Assembly: GCF_003634095.1 (NCBI RefSeq)
Contig: NZ_RBIR01000009.1
Span: 114,472 to 178,471, forward strand
Reading direction: 5' to 3'
Length of the DNA: 64,000 nucleotides
Origin: Arthrobacter oryzae
GTDB taxonomy: Bacteria; Actinomycetota; Actinomycetes; Actinomycetales; Micrococcaceae
Shown here: positions 32,394 through 40,625 of the stretch, piece after piece
How positions within the stretch are numbered: position 1 is the first letter of the stretch
How the letters are laid out: each line of letters opens with the position of its first letter
Translations under genes and position numbers: made by a program
The notes under the pieces: model-generated
Seen by the model: the letters and a program-made list of their open reading frames with translations, nothing else
Databases searched by the model: none
What the model was told of the DNA's origin: nothing

Positions 32394-33622
32394 TGGCACA
32401 GCTGATGGGCGCCCCGGCAGTGGCCACCGTAAGCCGCCGGGCCGCCTCCGCGCAGGCAGGAATCATCGCCGCCTCGTATGCGATGCTCCTGGCCGGATCC
32501 AACGCCGCGTATCCGCTCCTGCCGGTCTACAGGGATTCACTAGGCCTGGACCCGTTGGTGCTCTCCCTGACGTTCACCCTGTACGTCGCGGTGCTGGTTC
32601 CCGTGCTCTCCATCCTCGCCCGGCCCCGCTTCACCCGCCACGCTCCCGCACTGGTCCTCCTGAGCCTGACCATGATGATCCCCTCTGACCTGCTCATGGC
32701 CCATGCCCACGAAGATTCCATCCTGGGCGGCCGCATGCTCGCCGGGATCGCCGGGGGCCTGGGCACCGGCGCCGCATCGGCCCTTGTCGTCGCCGCGATC
32801 GGCGCCACAGGCCGCGCCGTCACGGCCACGGGAAACACCATCGGAGCGATTCTTGGCGTCAGTGGCGCCCAACTGGCCGTACTGGTGCTGAGTGCTGATG
32901 CCCCGCAAACAGTATTCCTCGTCCACGCCGCCCTGAGTTTCGCCCTGTTGGCCGCGGCCGCCGCCATATTGTGGCAACGGCGTGAACCCAACAGGCTCGC
33001 CCTGTCAGCCCTTCCAGGCATCCGAACCTCCGCACGCCCGGGACGGTCCTCGCTGCCGCTGTTCACCAGCGGCACCATCGCCTGGACCAGCATCAGCATC
33101 GCCGCCGTTTTCGGGGCACCCATCTTCAACGAACTGAACATGCCCTCCGTGCAAAGCCTTGGCCCGATTCTGTTGGTCTGCGGAAGCGCCGCAGGGCAAC
33201 TACTGAGCCCGGCACTGGCCAGAGTTGCACCATGGATCAGCGGAACGATCACGATGGCCACCGGCGTGCTTCTCATCCTCGCCGGAGCCTACCTCCGCCT
33301 TGACCCGGTGGCGATCAGCGGCTTCGTTGTGATCGGTGCTGGAATCGGCATCGCCTACCGGGCAGCGTTGGTGATGCTGACCCGCGGATCGGACCCCGCC
33401 CGCCAAGGCGCGACCGCATCCCTCTACGCGGCCATCACTTACGCCGTGGCCGCCCTCGTGGTGCTGGTCATCGGCTGGATCGGCAACACGACCGGCCTCG
33501 TCCCGGCCACCGTCGCAGCTCTCATCACCACCGGAGCACTCGCCATCGCTGCCCTGGCTTTCAGCCCGCGCCTGGGTGGCACCACTGACCTCATCAGCAC
33601 TCAACGCCCAGGGAAGGCCTAA
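32393..33622 (+). CDS. MFS transporter (about 12 TM)
   Basis: A 409-residue permease with helices spaced along the whole length (QAGIIAASYAMLLAGSNAAY, LVLSLTFTLYVAVLVPVLSI, and so on). The central loop is short. The start overlaps the aminotransferase stop (TGATG), so the two are translationally coupled. The substrate is unknown; given the neighbours it may export or import an amino acid or keto acid. Confidence 0.87.
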   Translation: MAQLMGAPAVATVSRRAASAQAGIIAASYAMLLAGSNAAYPLLPVYRDSLGLDPLVLSLTFTLYVAVLVPVLSILARPRFTRHAPALVLLSLTMMIPSDLLMAHAHEDSILGGRMLAGIAGGLGTGAASALVVAAIGATGRAVTATGNTIGAILGVSGAQLAVLVLSADAPQTVFLVHAALSFALLAAAAAILWQRREPNRLALSALPGIRTSARPGRSSLPLFTSGTIAWTSISIAAVFGAPIFNELNMPSVQSLGPILLVCGSAAGQLLSPALARVAPWISGTITMATGVLLILAGAYLRLDPVAISGFVVIGAGIGIAYRAALVMLTRGSDPARQGATASLYAAITYAVAALVVLVIGWIGNTTGLVPATVAALITTGALAIAALAFSPRLGGTTDLISTQRPGKA

Positions 33623-33659
33623 GAATGTCCGCCACACATCCCGGCAAAGGCCAAACACC

Positions 33660-34349
33660 GTGACCGACACTGAAGAGCAACGCCCCAAGGATCATCCGTG
33701 GGAAGGCATTGACCTGGCCATCTACGAAAACCACATGAGCGACGCCGCCGTGGGACAACTACAGCTGCTCCACCGGATCACCTGGGAACAACTCACCACC
33801 TATCCCTCACGGTCCATCGGGATCCTGGGCGTCGCCGGCGGCAACGGACTGGATCTCATCGATCCGGCCACTACCGACGCAGTCTTCGGATACGACATCA
33901 ACGGCGACTACCTTCAAGCCTGCGCGGACCGGCACAAACCAACGCTCGGGCCCCGCCTGCACCTGGTACGGGCCAGCATCGACCGGGCACTGGACATCGC
34001 ACCGGTCGGGCTACTGATAGCGAATCTGATCGTTGAATACGTCGGCGTCGAAGAATTCGCCGCCTTCGCCGGCGTGAACATCCACGCGATCGGCACGCTC
34101 TCCTGCGTCACCCAGCTCAACGAGGCCACCGGCTTCGTCAGCCCCACTCAATACGCGGCGGCCTTCGACGAACTCGGGGCCATCTCCTCGGATATTGATC
34201 CGCCGGCTCTCGTGACAGCGATGGAAAAGGCGGGCTACGCGCACGTCCTGAGCCTGAGCTACCCCCTGCACAACGGCAAAACACTGGTACGGCAGGACTT
34301 CCGCCCCACACCACTAGAGCGACAACCAAAGGAAATTGACGCCCGATGA
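33660..34349 (+). CDS. SAM-dependent methyltransferase-like protein
   Basis: A 229-residue Rossmann-fold protein. The SAM-binding motif I is seen as SIGILGVAGGNGLDLIDP, followed by VFGYDINGDYLQACADRH with the acidic residue of motif II. The acceptor site is not recognisable, so the methylated substrate is unknown. The start is taken as GTG 33660 after CAAAGG; an upstream start in the same frame would overlap the MFS gene. The stop overlaps the next gene by 4 bases. Confidence 0.78.
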   Translation: MTDTEEQRPKDHPWEGIDLAIYENHMSDAAVGQLQLLHRITWEQLTTYPSRSIGILGVAGGNGLDLIDPATTDAVFGYDINGDYLQACADRHKPTLGPRLHLVRASIDRALDIAPVGLLIANLIVEYVGVEEFAAFAGVNIHAIGTLSCVTQLNEATGFVSPTQYAAAFDELGAISSDIDPPALVTAMEKAGYAHVLSLSYPLHNGKTLVRQDFRPTPLERQPKEIDAR

Positions 34350-35053
34350 ACTCCGACCAGCTTCACCGCACCTACCTGGGTCTCAGCACACCCCACGTCG
34401 CCGATGCGTGCATGCGGATCGGGGTCCCCGTCCGCAGCGCCCCGGCCGCTACACGTCCACTCTGGGCAGGCACCCACTTCGCCGGCCCCGCAGTGCCCAC
34501 CCGCCACTACGGCAGCGTCGACATCTTCCTCGAAGCAATCAATAACTCCGAACCAGGGGACGTACTGGTGGTCGACAACTGCGGACGAGATGACGAGGCC
34601 TGCGTCGGGGACCTGATAGCCCTCGAAGCCCACCAAGCCGGACTCGCCGGGATCGTCATCTGGGGGTACCACCGCGACTCAGCCGAGCTGCGCACCATCA
34701 GGTTGCCCATCGTCAGTCTCGGCGCCTTCCCTGTGGGCCCGCAACGACTGGAACCCCGCGATCAGGACGCACTGACCCAGGCCAGCGTCGGCGGGCACAC
34801 CATCACCCACAACGACTTCGTCCTCGCAGACGACGACGGCACGCTCTTCATCCCCCTCGCCGACGCGGAAGCCGTAGCCGCGACCGCAGCCGCCATCCGT
34901 GACACTGAACGCAACCAGGCAGCCCTCATGCTCCACGGCACACCCTTCAGAACCCGGGCCCACCTCGCTGCCTACCTCACCGCCAGGGCCACCGACACTG
35001 ACCTGACGTTCCGGGAACACCTCCGAAACCACGGAGCAGAAATCGAAGAGTAA
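34346..35053 (+). CDS. RraA-like / HMG-CHA aldolase family protein
   Basis: A 235-residue protein with the RraA fold. HVADACMRIG opens it. GDVLVVDNCGRDDEACVGDL and GIVIWGYHRDSAELRTI are the conserved substrate/metal regions, with Arg-Asp kept. Bacterial relatives are oxaloacetate decarboxylases or 4-hydroxy-4-methyl-2-oxoglutarate / 4-carboxy-4-hydroxy-2-oxoadipate aldolases, or RNase E inhibitors; in this operon a keto-acid aldolase or decarboxylase fits best. ATGA overlap with the methyltransferase gene. Confidence 0.82.
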   Translation: MNSDQLHRTYLGLSTPHVADACMRIGVPVRSAPAATRPLWAGTHFAGPAVPTRHYGSVDIFLEAINNSEPGDVLVVDNCGRDDEACVGDLIALEAHQAGLAGIVIWGYHRDSAELRTIRLPIVSLGAFPVGPQRLEPRDQDALTQASVGGHTITHNDFVLADDDGTLFIPLADAEAVAATAAAIRDTERNQAALMLHGTPFRTRAHLAAYLTARATDTDLTFREHLRNHGAEIEE

Positions 35054-35376
35054 ACCTGAGCAGCCTTCTGCTGCGCCACAGCCAGCGCCCAGTTCGCCTG
35101 AAATACCGCCACGGAGCGCGCCGATCAATGTGCTCTTTGGGGTACGGAGAAGGATCTCCTTACGCCTGCCGGGCGACAAAAAGCGCTGCAAAAAGACCGC
35201 CATTTATCGCTGCGAGTCACAGGGGTCCCGGGCTTCCATGGCGGCACAGGCATAAAGGGTCGTTATTGATGTGCCCCAGGCCAGAAAGGCTAGCCTCGCC
35301 GTCGGGGCCTGCCAGTGAACGGTGCGCCCTTATTGGTCCGCTTGATAGGGCGCGCCGAACGAGATCGGTCGAAAAA
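35054..35376. other. Non-coding interval before the XRE operon
   Basis: About 320 bp with no supported gene. It marks the boundary between the aminotransferase operon and the XRE/B3-4/EamA operon and ends in the operator and promoter region of the latter. Confidence 0.5.
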
Positions 35377-35403
35377 TGCACTCATAGTGCACTATGATGC
35401 ACT
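35377..35403. promoter_or_regulatory. XRE operator: phased TGCACT repeats and 14-bp palindrome
   Basis: TGCACT occurs at 35377, 35388 and 35398, 11 and 10 bp apart (one helical turn). The middle one lies in a perfect palindrome CATAGTGCACTATG (35383-35396). The array ends immediately before the start codon at 35405, so binding would block initiation. Confidence 0.7.
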
Positions 35404-35404
35404 T

Positions 35405-36010
35405 ATGGATGAGAGTACAACGACCTTGGCGCTGGCAATCGGGGCCCGTGTTAAGCAGGAGAGGCAGTCGCGGGGCTGGACGCTTGATCAGCTGGCGGAG
35501 TCTGCCGGGGTAAGCCGCAGGATGGTGGTCAACGTGGAGCAGGGTGCCGCGAATCCCAGCGTTGGAACCCTGCTGAGGATCAGCGACGCGCTCGGCGTGG
35601 GGCTGCCGGCGCTGGTCGAGTCACCTCGGCCGAAGCCGGTTAAGGTCACCCGCAGTGGTGAAGGCGCTGCTTTGTGGATCGGGGAGTCCGGCGGCCGCGG
35701 GGTGTTGGTGGCCGGCACCGAGTCACCGGACGTGGTTGAACTGTGGGATTGGACGCTGGGTGCCGGTGACCGTCACGTGAGCGAGGCCCACACTTCGGGC
35801 ACCAAGGAGCTTTTGCAGGTCCAGCAGGGCACGGTCACGGTGGAGATCGCAGGCCAATCGGTCAGCCTCGACGCCGGGGATGCGGTGACGTTCCCGGGCG
35901 ACGTGGCCCACTCTTATGCCAATCCGGGCACGGAGCCGGCGAGGTTCTCCCTGGCCGTCTTCGAGCCGGGCGTGGGGACAGGACACCGGCCGGAGGTGTC
36001 CGATGCCTGA
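35405..36010 (+). CDS. XRE-family regulator with C-terminal cupin
   Basis: A 201-residue regulator. Residues about 10-70 form an HTH_3 domain (RQSRGWTLDQLAESAGVSRR, VVNVEQGAANPSVGTLLRIS). Residues about 100-190 form a cupin sensor (HTSGTKELLQVQQGTVTVEI, DAGDAVTFPGDVAHSY). Such XRE-cupin proteins typically sense small metabolites and control adjacent transport or catabolic genes. The upstream operator implies autoregulation. It is co-translated with the B3/4 gene (8-bp overlap). Confidence 0.9.
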   Translation: MDESTTTLALAIGARVKQERQSRGWTLDQLAESAGVSRRMVVNVEQGAANPSVGTLLRISDALGVGLPALVESPRPKPVKVTRSGEGAALWIGESGGRGVLVAGTESPDVVELWDWTLGAGDRHVSEAHTSGTKELLQVQQGTVTVEIAGQSVSLDAGDAVTFPGDVAHSYANPGTEPARFSLAVFEPGVGTGHRPEVSDA

Positions 36011-36743
36011 GCTGGACATGCTTCAGGAATTCCTCGACGGCGGCCAGGTTGACCCCGCCGTTTTCGCGCTGCGACCCGACTACCGGGCGTTGCTGCTGGC
36101 CGTTGACGGACTCGTCCCGGGCCCGAGCGACCACGCCAGTGAAGAGATGCTCCAGGCGGCGGAGTCCGCGGCCCGCGAGCTGCTCACTGACGGGCCGGCC
36201 GAGCAGGTCCCGCACGTCGCAGCCTGGCGCGAGGCTTACCAGGGCTTCGGAGCCAAACCCAGCCGAACGCGCAACAGCCTGGAGGCGCTCCTGCGCCGTG
36301 CGGTATCCGGGTTGCCACGGGTGAACCGTCTCACCGACCTCTATAACGCGGTTTCGGTGCTCCATCAGATCCCGCTGGGCGGGGAGGACCTAAACCGCTA
36401 CAGTGGTGCGCCCCGGCTGGTCCGCGCCACCGGCACGGAACCCTTCGATACCTCCGCCGATGGCGCCGCCGTGATCGAACACCCGGAACCCGGCGAGGTC
36501 GTGTGGTGCGACGATGCCGGGGTGACCTGTCGGCGCTGGAACTGGCGCCAGGCACGCCGCACCCAACTCGGCGAGGACACCACCGCCGCACTGTTCATCC
36601 TCGACGCTCTCGAACCCATAGCCGACGAGGCGCTCCACGCCGCAGCCGAGGACCTGGCCGCCAGGCTGACCCTGCTCGGTCCCGACGTCCGCGTCGCCCG
36701 CCGCCTGATAGCCGCCGGCTCGCCAGCTAACGAAAGAGACTGA
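36003..36743 (+). CDS. B3/4-domain protein (PheRS beta editing-domain homologue)
   Basis: A 246-residue protein of the stand-alone B3/B4 family. SRTRNSLEALLRRAVSGLPR ... NRLTDLYNAVSVLHQIPLGG is the conserved core, followed by GEDLNRYSGAPRLVRATGTE and PGEVVWCDDAGVTCRRWNWR. In PheRS the domain deacylates mischarged tRNA; stand-alone members may be trans-editing factors or amino-acid-derivative hydrolases. Its position between an XRE-cupin regulator and an EamA exporter suggests protection against an amino acid or analogue. Confidence 0.82.
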   Translation: MPELDMLQEFLDGGQVDPAVFALRPDYRALLLAVDGLVPGPSDHASEEMLQAAESAARELLTDGPAEQVPHVAAWREAYQGFGAKPSRTRNSLEALLRRAVSGLPRVNRLTDLYNAVSVLHQIPLGGEDLNRYSGAPRLVRATGTEPFDTSADGAAVIEHPEPGEVVWCDDAGVTCRRWNWRQARRTQLGEDTTAALFILDALEPIADEALHAAAEDLAARLTLLGPDVRVARRLIAAGSPANERD

Positions 36744-36744
36744 C

Positions 36745-36807
36745 ATGCTCATCCACCCCCGGATACGCGCAATCGCTGACCGGCTGGCCCAAGGGGGCCA
36801 GCCGTGA
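36745..36807 (+). CDS. 20-residue leader ORF coupled to the EamA gene
   Basis: An ATG frame of 20 codons (MLIHPRIRAIADRLAQGGQP) begins 1 base after the B3/4 stop and its TGA overlaps the GTG start of the EamA gene (GTGA). An AAAGAGAC sequence precedes it. It either bridges translation from the B3/4 gene to the exporter gene or is the remnant of a longer gene. Confidence 0.4.
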   Translation: MLIHPRIRAIADRLAQGGQP

Positions 36808-37721
36808 GCCAACATGTCCCCAAGAATGTCCCGGTGCCGCCGTGGGGGCTGGCCGTTGCCGCCATGCTCTCGGTCCAGCTGAGCTCGGCCCTGTCAGTAA
36901 ATCTCATTGCCGCGGTGGGGCCGGCGGGAACCGCCTGGCTCAGACTCAGTGTGGGGGCACTCATCTTCCTCGCCATCGCCCGACCCCCGTTGCGCACACT
37001 GCGCGGCCCCGACGTCCCCGTGCTTCTGGGGCTGGGCGTCGCCACCGGACTAATGACCGTCGCATTTCTGGCCTCCATCGAACGCATCCCGCTCGGCACC
37101 GCCGTCGCGATCGAGTTCCTCGGTCCGCTGACCGTAGCCGCAGTACGGAGCCACAGCGCACGGTCGCTTATCTGGCCAGCTCTGGCGCTAACCGGCGTCG
37201 TCCTGCTGACCGAACCCTGGGCCGGTGCCATCAACCTCACCGGTATCGGACTCGCAGGGCTCGCAGCCATCGGGTGGGCCGCCTACATCCTGCTCACCCA
37301 ACGGATCGGCGACCGCTTCACGGGCATCGGCGCGCTCTCGCTCACCGTTCCCATCGCCGCTGCCACGGCAGCGGTCGTCGGCATCCCGCAGTCCGCCGGA
37401 CACCTCACCATCGGTATCCTCGCAGCCGCCTTCGGACTGGCCCTTCTGATGCCGGTGCTGCCGATGGCGCTCGAAATGCTCGCCCTGCGCAGGATGACGC
37501 CCACCGCGTTCGGCACCCTGATGGCCCTCGAACCCGCCTTCGGCGTGCTCCTCGGGCTGCTCGTGCTCCACCAGCAACCCTCACTATTCCAAATCGGCGG
37601 CATCACGCTCGTCATCCTCGCTGGCGCCGCCGCGCAACGCGGCGGCCGACGGCAACCGCGCTCCCGCGAACACACCGGTACCCGAATGGACCCCGCACTC
37701 ATCGACCAAGGGCCGAAGTAG
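36804..37721 (+). CDS. EamA/DMT-family exporter (RhtA-like)
   Basis: A 305-residue membrane protein with ten predicted helices in two EamA repeats. SVNLIAAVGPAGTAWLRLSV in the first half, and PTAFGTLMALEPAFGVLLGL in the second, are typical of the RhtA-like threonine/homoserine exporters. GTG start at 36804 with AAGGGGG upstream. It probably exports an amino acid or analogue, in line with the XRE and B3/4 neighbours. The C-terminus is a basic, soluble tail of about 30 residues. Confidence 0.88.
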   Translation: MSQHVPKNVPVPPWGLAVAAMLSVQLSSALSVNLIAAVGPAGTAWLRLSVGALIFLAIARPPLRTLRGPDVPVLLGLGVATGLMTVAFLASIERIPLGTAVAIEFLGPLTVAAVRSHSARSLIWPALALTGVVLLTEPWAGAINLTGIGLAGLAAIGWAAYILLTQRIGDRFTGIGALSLTVPIAAATAAVVGIPQSAGHLTIGILAAAFGLALLMPVLPMALEMLALRRMTPTAFGTLMALEPAFGVLLGLLVLHQQPSLFQIGGITLVILAGAAAQRGGRRQPRSREHTGTRMDPALIDQGPK

Positions 37722-37845
37722 GCGACAGTCGTCCAGCCAGGCGCGTCCGCCGGCGGGATTGAGGCGCCTGCGCAGCCCAGCCCCCAGGCAGCGGCCGACG
37801 CCCCAGACTTCGCTTCCCTGTAATACAAACAAAGGAGTTATGACC

Positions 37846-38742
37846 ATGTTCACCGGCTTGAGCGCCTTCCCCCTGACCCCGCTAGCAGATGATGCCGTTG
37901 ACGAGCAGGCCTTCGTTCGCCTGATCGAACGGCTCTCGGAGGCGAAAGTTGACTCCATCACCGTGCTCGGATCCACCGGCTCCTACGCGTACCTGAGCGC
38001 CGAGGAACGAAGCCGTGTCGCCCACCTTGCCGTCGAGCACGCCAGCGGGACGCCCGTGTTCATTGGCGTCGGGGCCTTGCGGACCTCCCACGTCCTCGCG
38101 AACGCCGAGAAGGCAGAACAGGCGGGAGCTTCCGGGCTCCTGCTGGCCCCCATGACCTATCAGCCCCTCACCGACGACGATGTCTTCGAACTCTTCCGGA
38201 CCGTCACCGCGAACTCGTCGCTGCCCGTCATCGTCTATGACAACCCGGGCACCACCCACATCACCTTCACGACCGAACTCTACGGACGCATCGCCGCACT
38301 GCCCGGGATCGCGTCCATCAAAATCCCCGGCGTACCGACCGATCCCCAGCAGGCACAGGCGCGGATCCAGGAAATCCGGGCGGCCGTCCCTGCCCACGTC
38401 ACCATCGGAGTTTCCGGCGACGCCACGGCCGCCGCCGGACTGGCCGCCGGATGCGATGCCTGGTACTCGGTCATCGGCGGCACCTTGCCCGCCCTGGCGA
38501 TGCGGATCACCCGGGCCGCCCTGGAAGGGCGGTTCTCCGAAGCGTCCGCCGAGTCCGAACGTCTTGCACCGTTGTGGCAGTTGTTCGCCGAGTTCGGCGG
38601 GAGTCTCCGGGTCGTCGCGGCAATAGCGGAACAATTCGGACTGGCATCAACATCCTGCCTGCCGCTTCCCATCCAGGGCTTGACCGCGAAACAGCGCGAC
38701 CGCGTTGGCACGGTTGTCGATGAGCTCGGGCTCAACCCGTAG
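37846..38742 (+). CDS. DapA-family class I aldolase/lyase
   Basis: A 298-residue TIM-barrel of the dihydrodipicolinate synthase / N-acetylneuraminate lyase family. GSTGSYAYLSAEER is the substrate loop, VIVYDNPGTTH carries the catalytic Tyr, and SIKIPGVP the Schiff-base Lys. Housekeeping DapA usually has a GTTGE loop; here it is GSTGSY, suggesting a different keto-acid substrate. ATG 37846 lies 8 bases after AAAGGAG; ATG 37840 would be too close. Confidence 0.85.
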   Translation: MFTGLSAFPLTPLADDAVDEQAFVRLIERLSEAKVDSITVLGSTGSYAYLSAEERSRVAHLAVEHASGTPVFIGVGALRTSHVLANAEKAEQAGASGLLLAPMTYQPLTDDDVFELFRTVTANSSLPVIVYDNPGTTHITFTTELYGRIAALPGIASIKIPGVPTDPQQAQARIQEIRAAVPAHVTIGVSGDATAAAGLAAGCDAWYSVIGGTLPALAMRITRAALEGRFSEASAESERLAPLWQLFAEFGGSLRVVAAIAEQFGLASTSCLPLPIQGLTAKQRDRVGTVVDELGLNP

Positions 38743-39946
38743 CGCTGAGCTCGGCGTTCCACGCAGGAAGGACCGCCGGGCCGGGGCACTGGCCCGCTAC
38801 GTCTTCGCCGCGACGCTGGTGCGCAGCGCAGACGGGGGCGCAGTGGTCGCCATCGTGCTGCTCGCGCACGCCATCGGGTTGCCGGGCTGGCTGGCCGGAC
38901 TCATGGGAGCATCGATCACCGCACCCCACCTGCTCGGCCCGTTCATCGCACGACGACTCGACACAGCCCGTGACGGGCGCAAGGTCATCGCGGGCTCCGC
39001 CGTTCTCCACGGCGTGCTGCTCGGTGCCGCTGCACTCCTCCTGCCGATCGCCTGGCCGATCTGGCCAGCCCTGCTGCTCTTTGCCTCCGGCATCTTCGGG
39101 CCGATGCTCACCGGCGGGATCAGCAGCCGCCTGCCCTCCATCGCCGGCCCCGAGCAGCGCAGCCAACGCAGAGCACAGAGCTGGGACGTCGCAAGCTACG
39201 GGCTCAGCGGCACCCTCGGCCCCGCAGCCGTGGCATGGATCGCGGCAGCATCTGACGCGCTCACCGCGACACTGGTTCTGGCCGGAGCCGCCGTGGTTGG
39301 TGCGGGAGCGGTCCTCGCACTCCCCAGACAGAAGCCCCTCGACAAGGCAGTTGACGTGCCATCACCCGGACGAACACTGAACCTCATTTGGAAACGTGGT
39401 CCGCTTCGCCGCACCCTCGGACTCACCGTGACCGTCGCATTCTCTGTCGCCGCGTTGCCGATCTACGCCGTCGCAACAGCTCCCACATTCGGCGGGGCCT
39501 CAGCCGCCGGAACACTGGTCGCGGCCTACGGGATAGGGAACCTTCTCGGATCAGCAGCTCTCATGCTCCGGCCGCTACGCCGCGACGCCGACCCACTCAT
39601 GAGCTCCCTCGCAGCACTCGTCGCGGCAACGCTGATACTGGTGATGCTTACTCCGACACTCCCGACCGCCCTTGTTGCGTTCTGCCTGGCAGGGATTGCC
39701 AACGCGCTTTTCTTCGCGGCAACACTCGCCGCGCGCAGTGAATACGCACCTATCGAGGCTCGCGGCCAAGTCTTCATCTGGGTAGGCGCACTCAAGATCG
39801 CTGCAGGATCGGCCGGAACAGCCGTCGCGGGTGCAACCATTGCACCAACTCTCTGGGCACCGCTTATGCTGGCGATAGCCCTCACAGCAGCAGCCGCCGC
39901 GTCCAGCATCATCGAGCGGTCCCGTCCACGCTGGTCCAAACACTAG
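38720..39946 (+). CDS. MFS transporter
   Basis: A 408-residue permease, about 12 helices, with a loop RRLDTARDGRKVIAGSA between helices 2 and 3. Its start at ATG 38720 overlaps the end of the DapA-like gene by 23 bp, implying translational coupling. The substrate is unknown, probably the substrate or product of the aldolase or the amino acid handled by the B3/4 and EamA proteins. It closes the XRE operon. Confidence 0.82.
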   Translation: MSSGSTRSAELGVPRRKDRRAGALARYVFAATLVRSADGGAVVAIVLLAHAIGLPGWLAGLMGASITAPHLLGPFIARRLDTARDGRKVIAGSAVLHGVLLGAAALLLPIAWPIWPALLLFASGIFGPMLTGGISSRLPSIAGPEQRSQRRAQSWDVASYGLSGTLGPAAVAWIAAASDALTATLVLAGAAVVGAGAVLALPRQKPLDKAVDVPSPGRTLNLIWKRGPLRRTLGLTVTVAFSVAALPIYAVATAPTFGGASAAGTLVAAYGIGNLLGSAALMLRPLRRDADPLMSSLAALVAATLILVMLTPTLPTALVAFCLAGIANALFFAATLAARSEYAPIEARGQVFIWVGALKIAAGSAGTAVAGATIAPTLWAPLMLAIALTAAAAASSIIERSRPRWSKH

Positions 39947-40451
39947 CCCGCCCGATTTCAACAACACCCTCACCCGGGCCGGCAGCACGCCGCGGCGAGT
40001 GCACCAGGGGCACGCCAAAACCACGCCAAATAGCTCCGCGATTCACGTTGCTGGCATCCACAATTTCGGATGCTGGTGTCACATGAACGAAGGATTGCGA
40101 GAAGGGATCGAATCGCTCCAGTCGCAACCCAAAACAGGGGCGGGCTGGGCCATCCCGTCCTGCCCGCCCTTTAGCTCGTCGCCCTCAACGCGAGGCCGTC
40201 GGTGACGGCGAGGACGTCTCTGTGTTTTCCGACTCGGTGGCCTCAGAACTCCGGTCCCGCTGACAGCCCAGCAGCGGACACTCCTGGGTGCAGTCCAGTA
40301 TTCGACGGCGGGAGTCTGGCCTGACTTCGTATCGGTGGCCCGACGATGCCCGCGGCAATAAGGGCGTTAGAACCATCGGGAAAGTCATGTCACACAGAAC
40401 TCGCGGCCGCATGAACTCGTGTCAGCAGAAGCAGGCAAGGAGGGAGTCACC
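39947..40451. other. Non-coding interval after the MFS gene
   Basis: Contains a terminator-like structure: GGGCGGGC (40138-40145) pairs with GCCCGCCC (40162-40169), followed by TTTAG. No gene is supported in the rest of the interval. Confidence 0.45.
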
Positions 40452-40625
40452 ATGCAGCAATGGCAGGACACACACCCTGGTGTGGACACTGTACGCACTC
40501 CCTTTGACCGGACAAACGCCCACCAGGCTCTCTCCCATACTGCCAGGAGACAGCTAGTCGAGGCGAAAAATTGGAAGAAATCTCCCTCAGGTCATGTCAC
40601 CCCCACAACCCCCAGGCATGAATAG
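40452..40625 (+). CDS. Small ORF with a strong ribosome binding site (57 aa)
   Basis: The frame MQQWQDTHPGVDTVRTPFDR... begins at ATG 40452, preceded by an excellent AGGAGGGAG site 6 bases upstream. The N-terminal 40 residues look protein-like. The last 17 (SPSGHVTPTTPRHE) come from repeat copy C, so the original gene may have been cut off by the repeat. No family recognised. Confidence 0.4.
   Translation: MQQWQDTHPGVDTVRTPFDRTNAHQALSHTARRQLVEAKNWKKSPSGHVTPTTPRHE

Noticed and set aside
36842..37762. A 306-codon plus-strand frame overlapping the EamA gene
   Set aside because: It is composed almost only of Arg, His, Pro and Ala and shadows the membrane-helix pattern of the real exporter frame.
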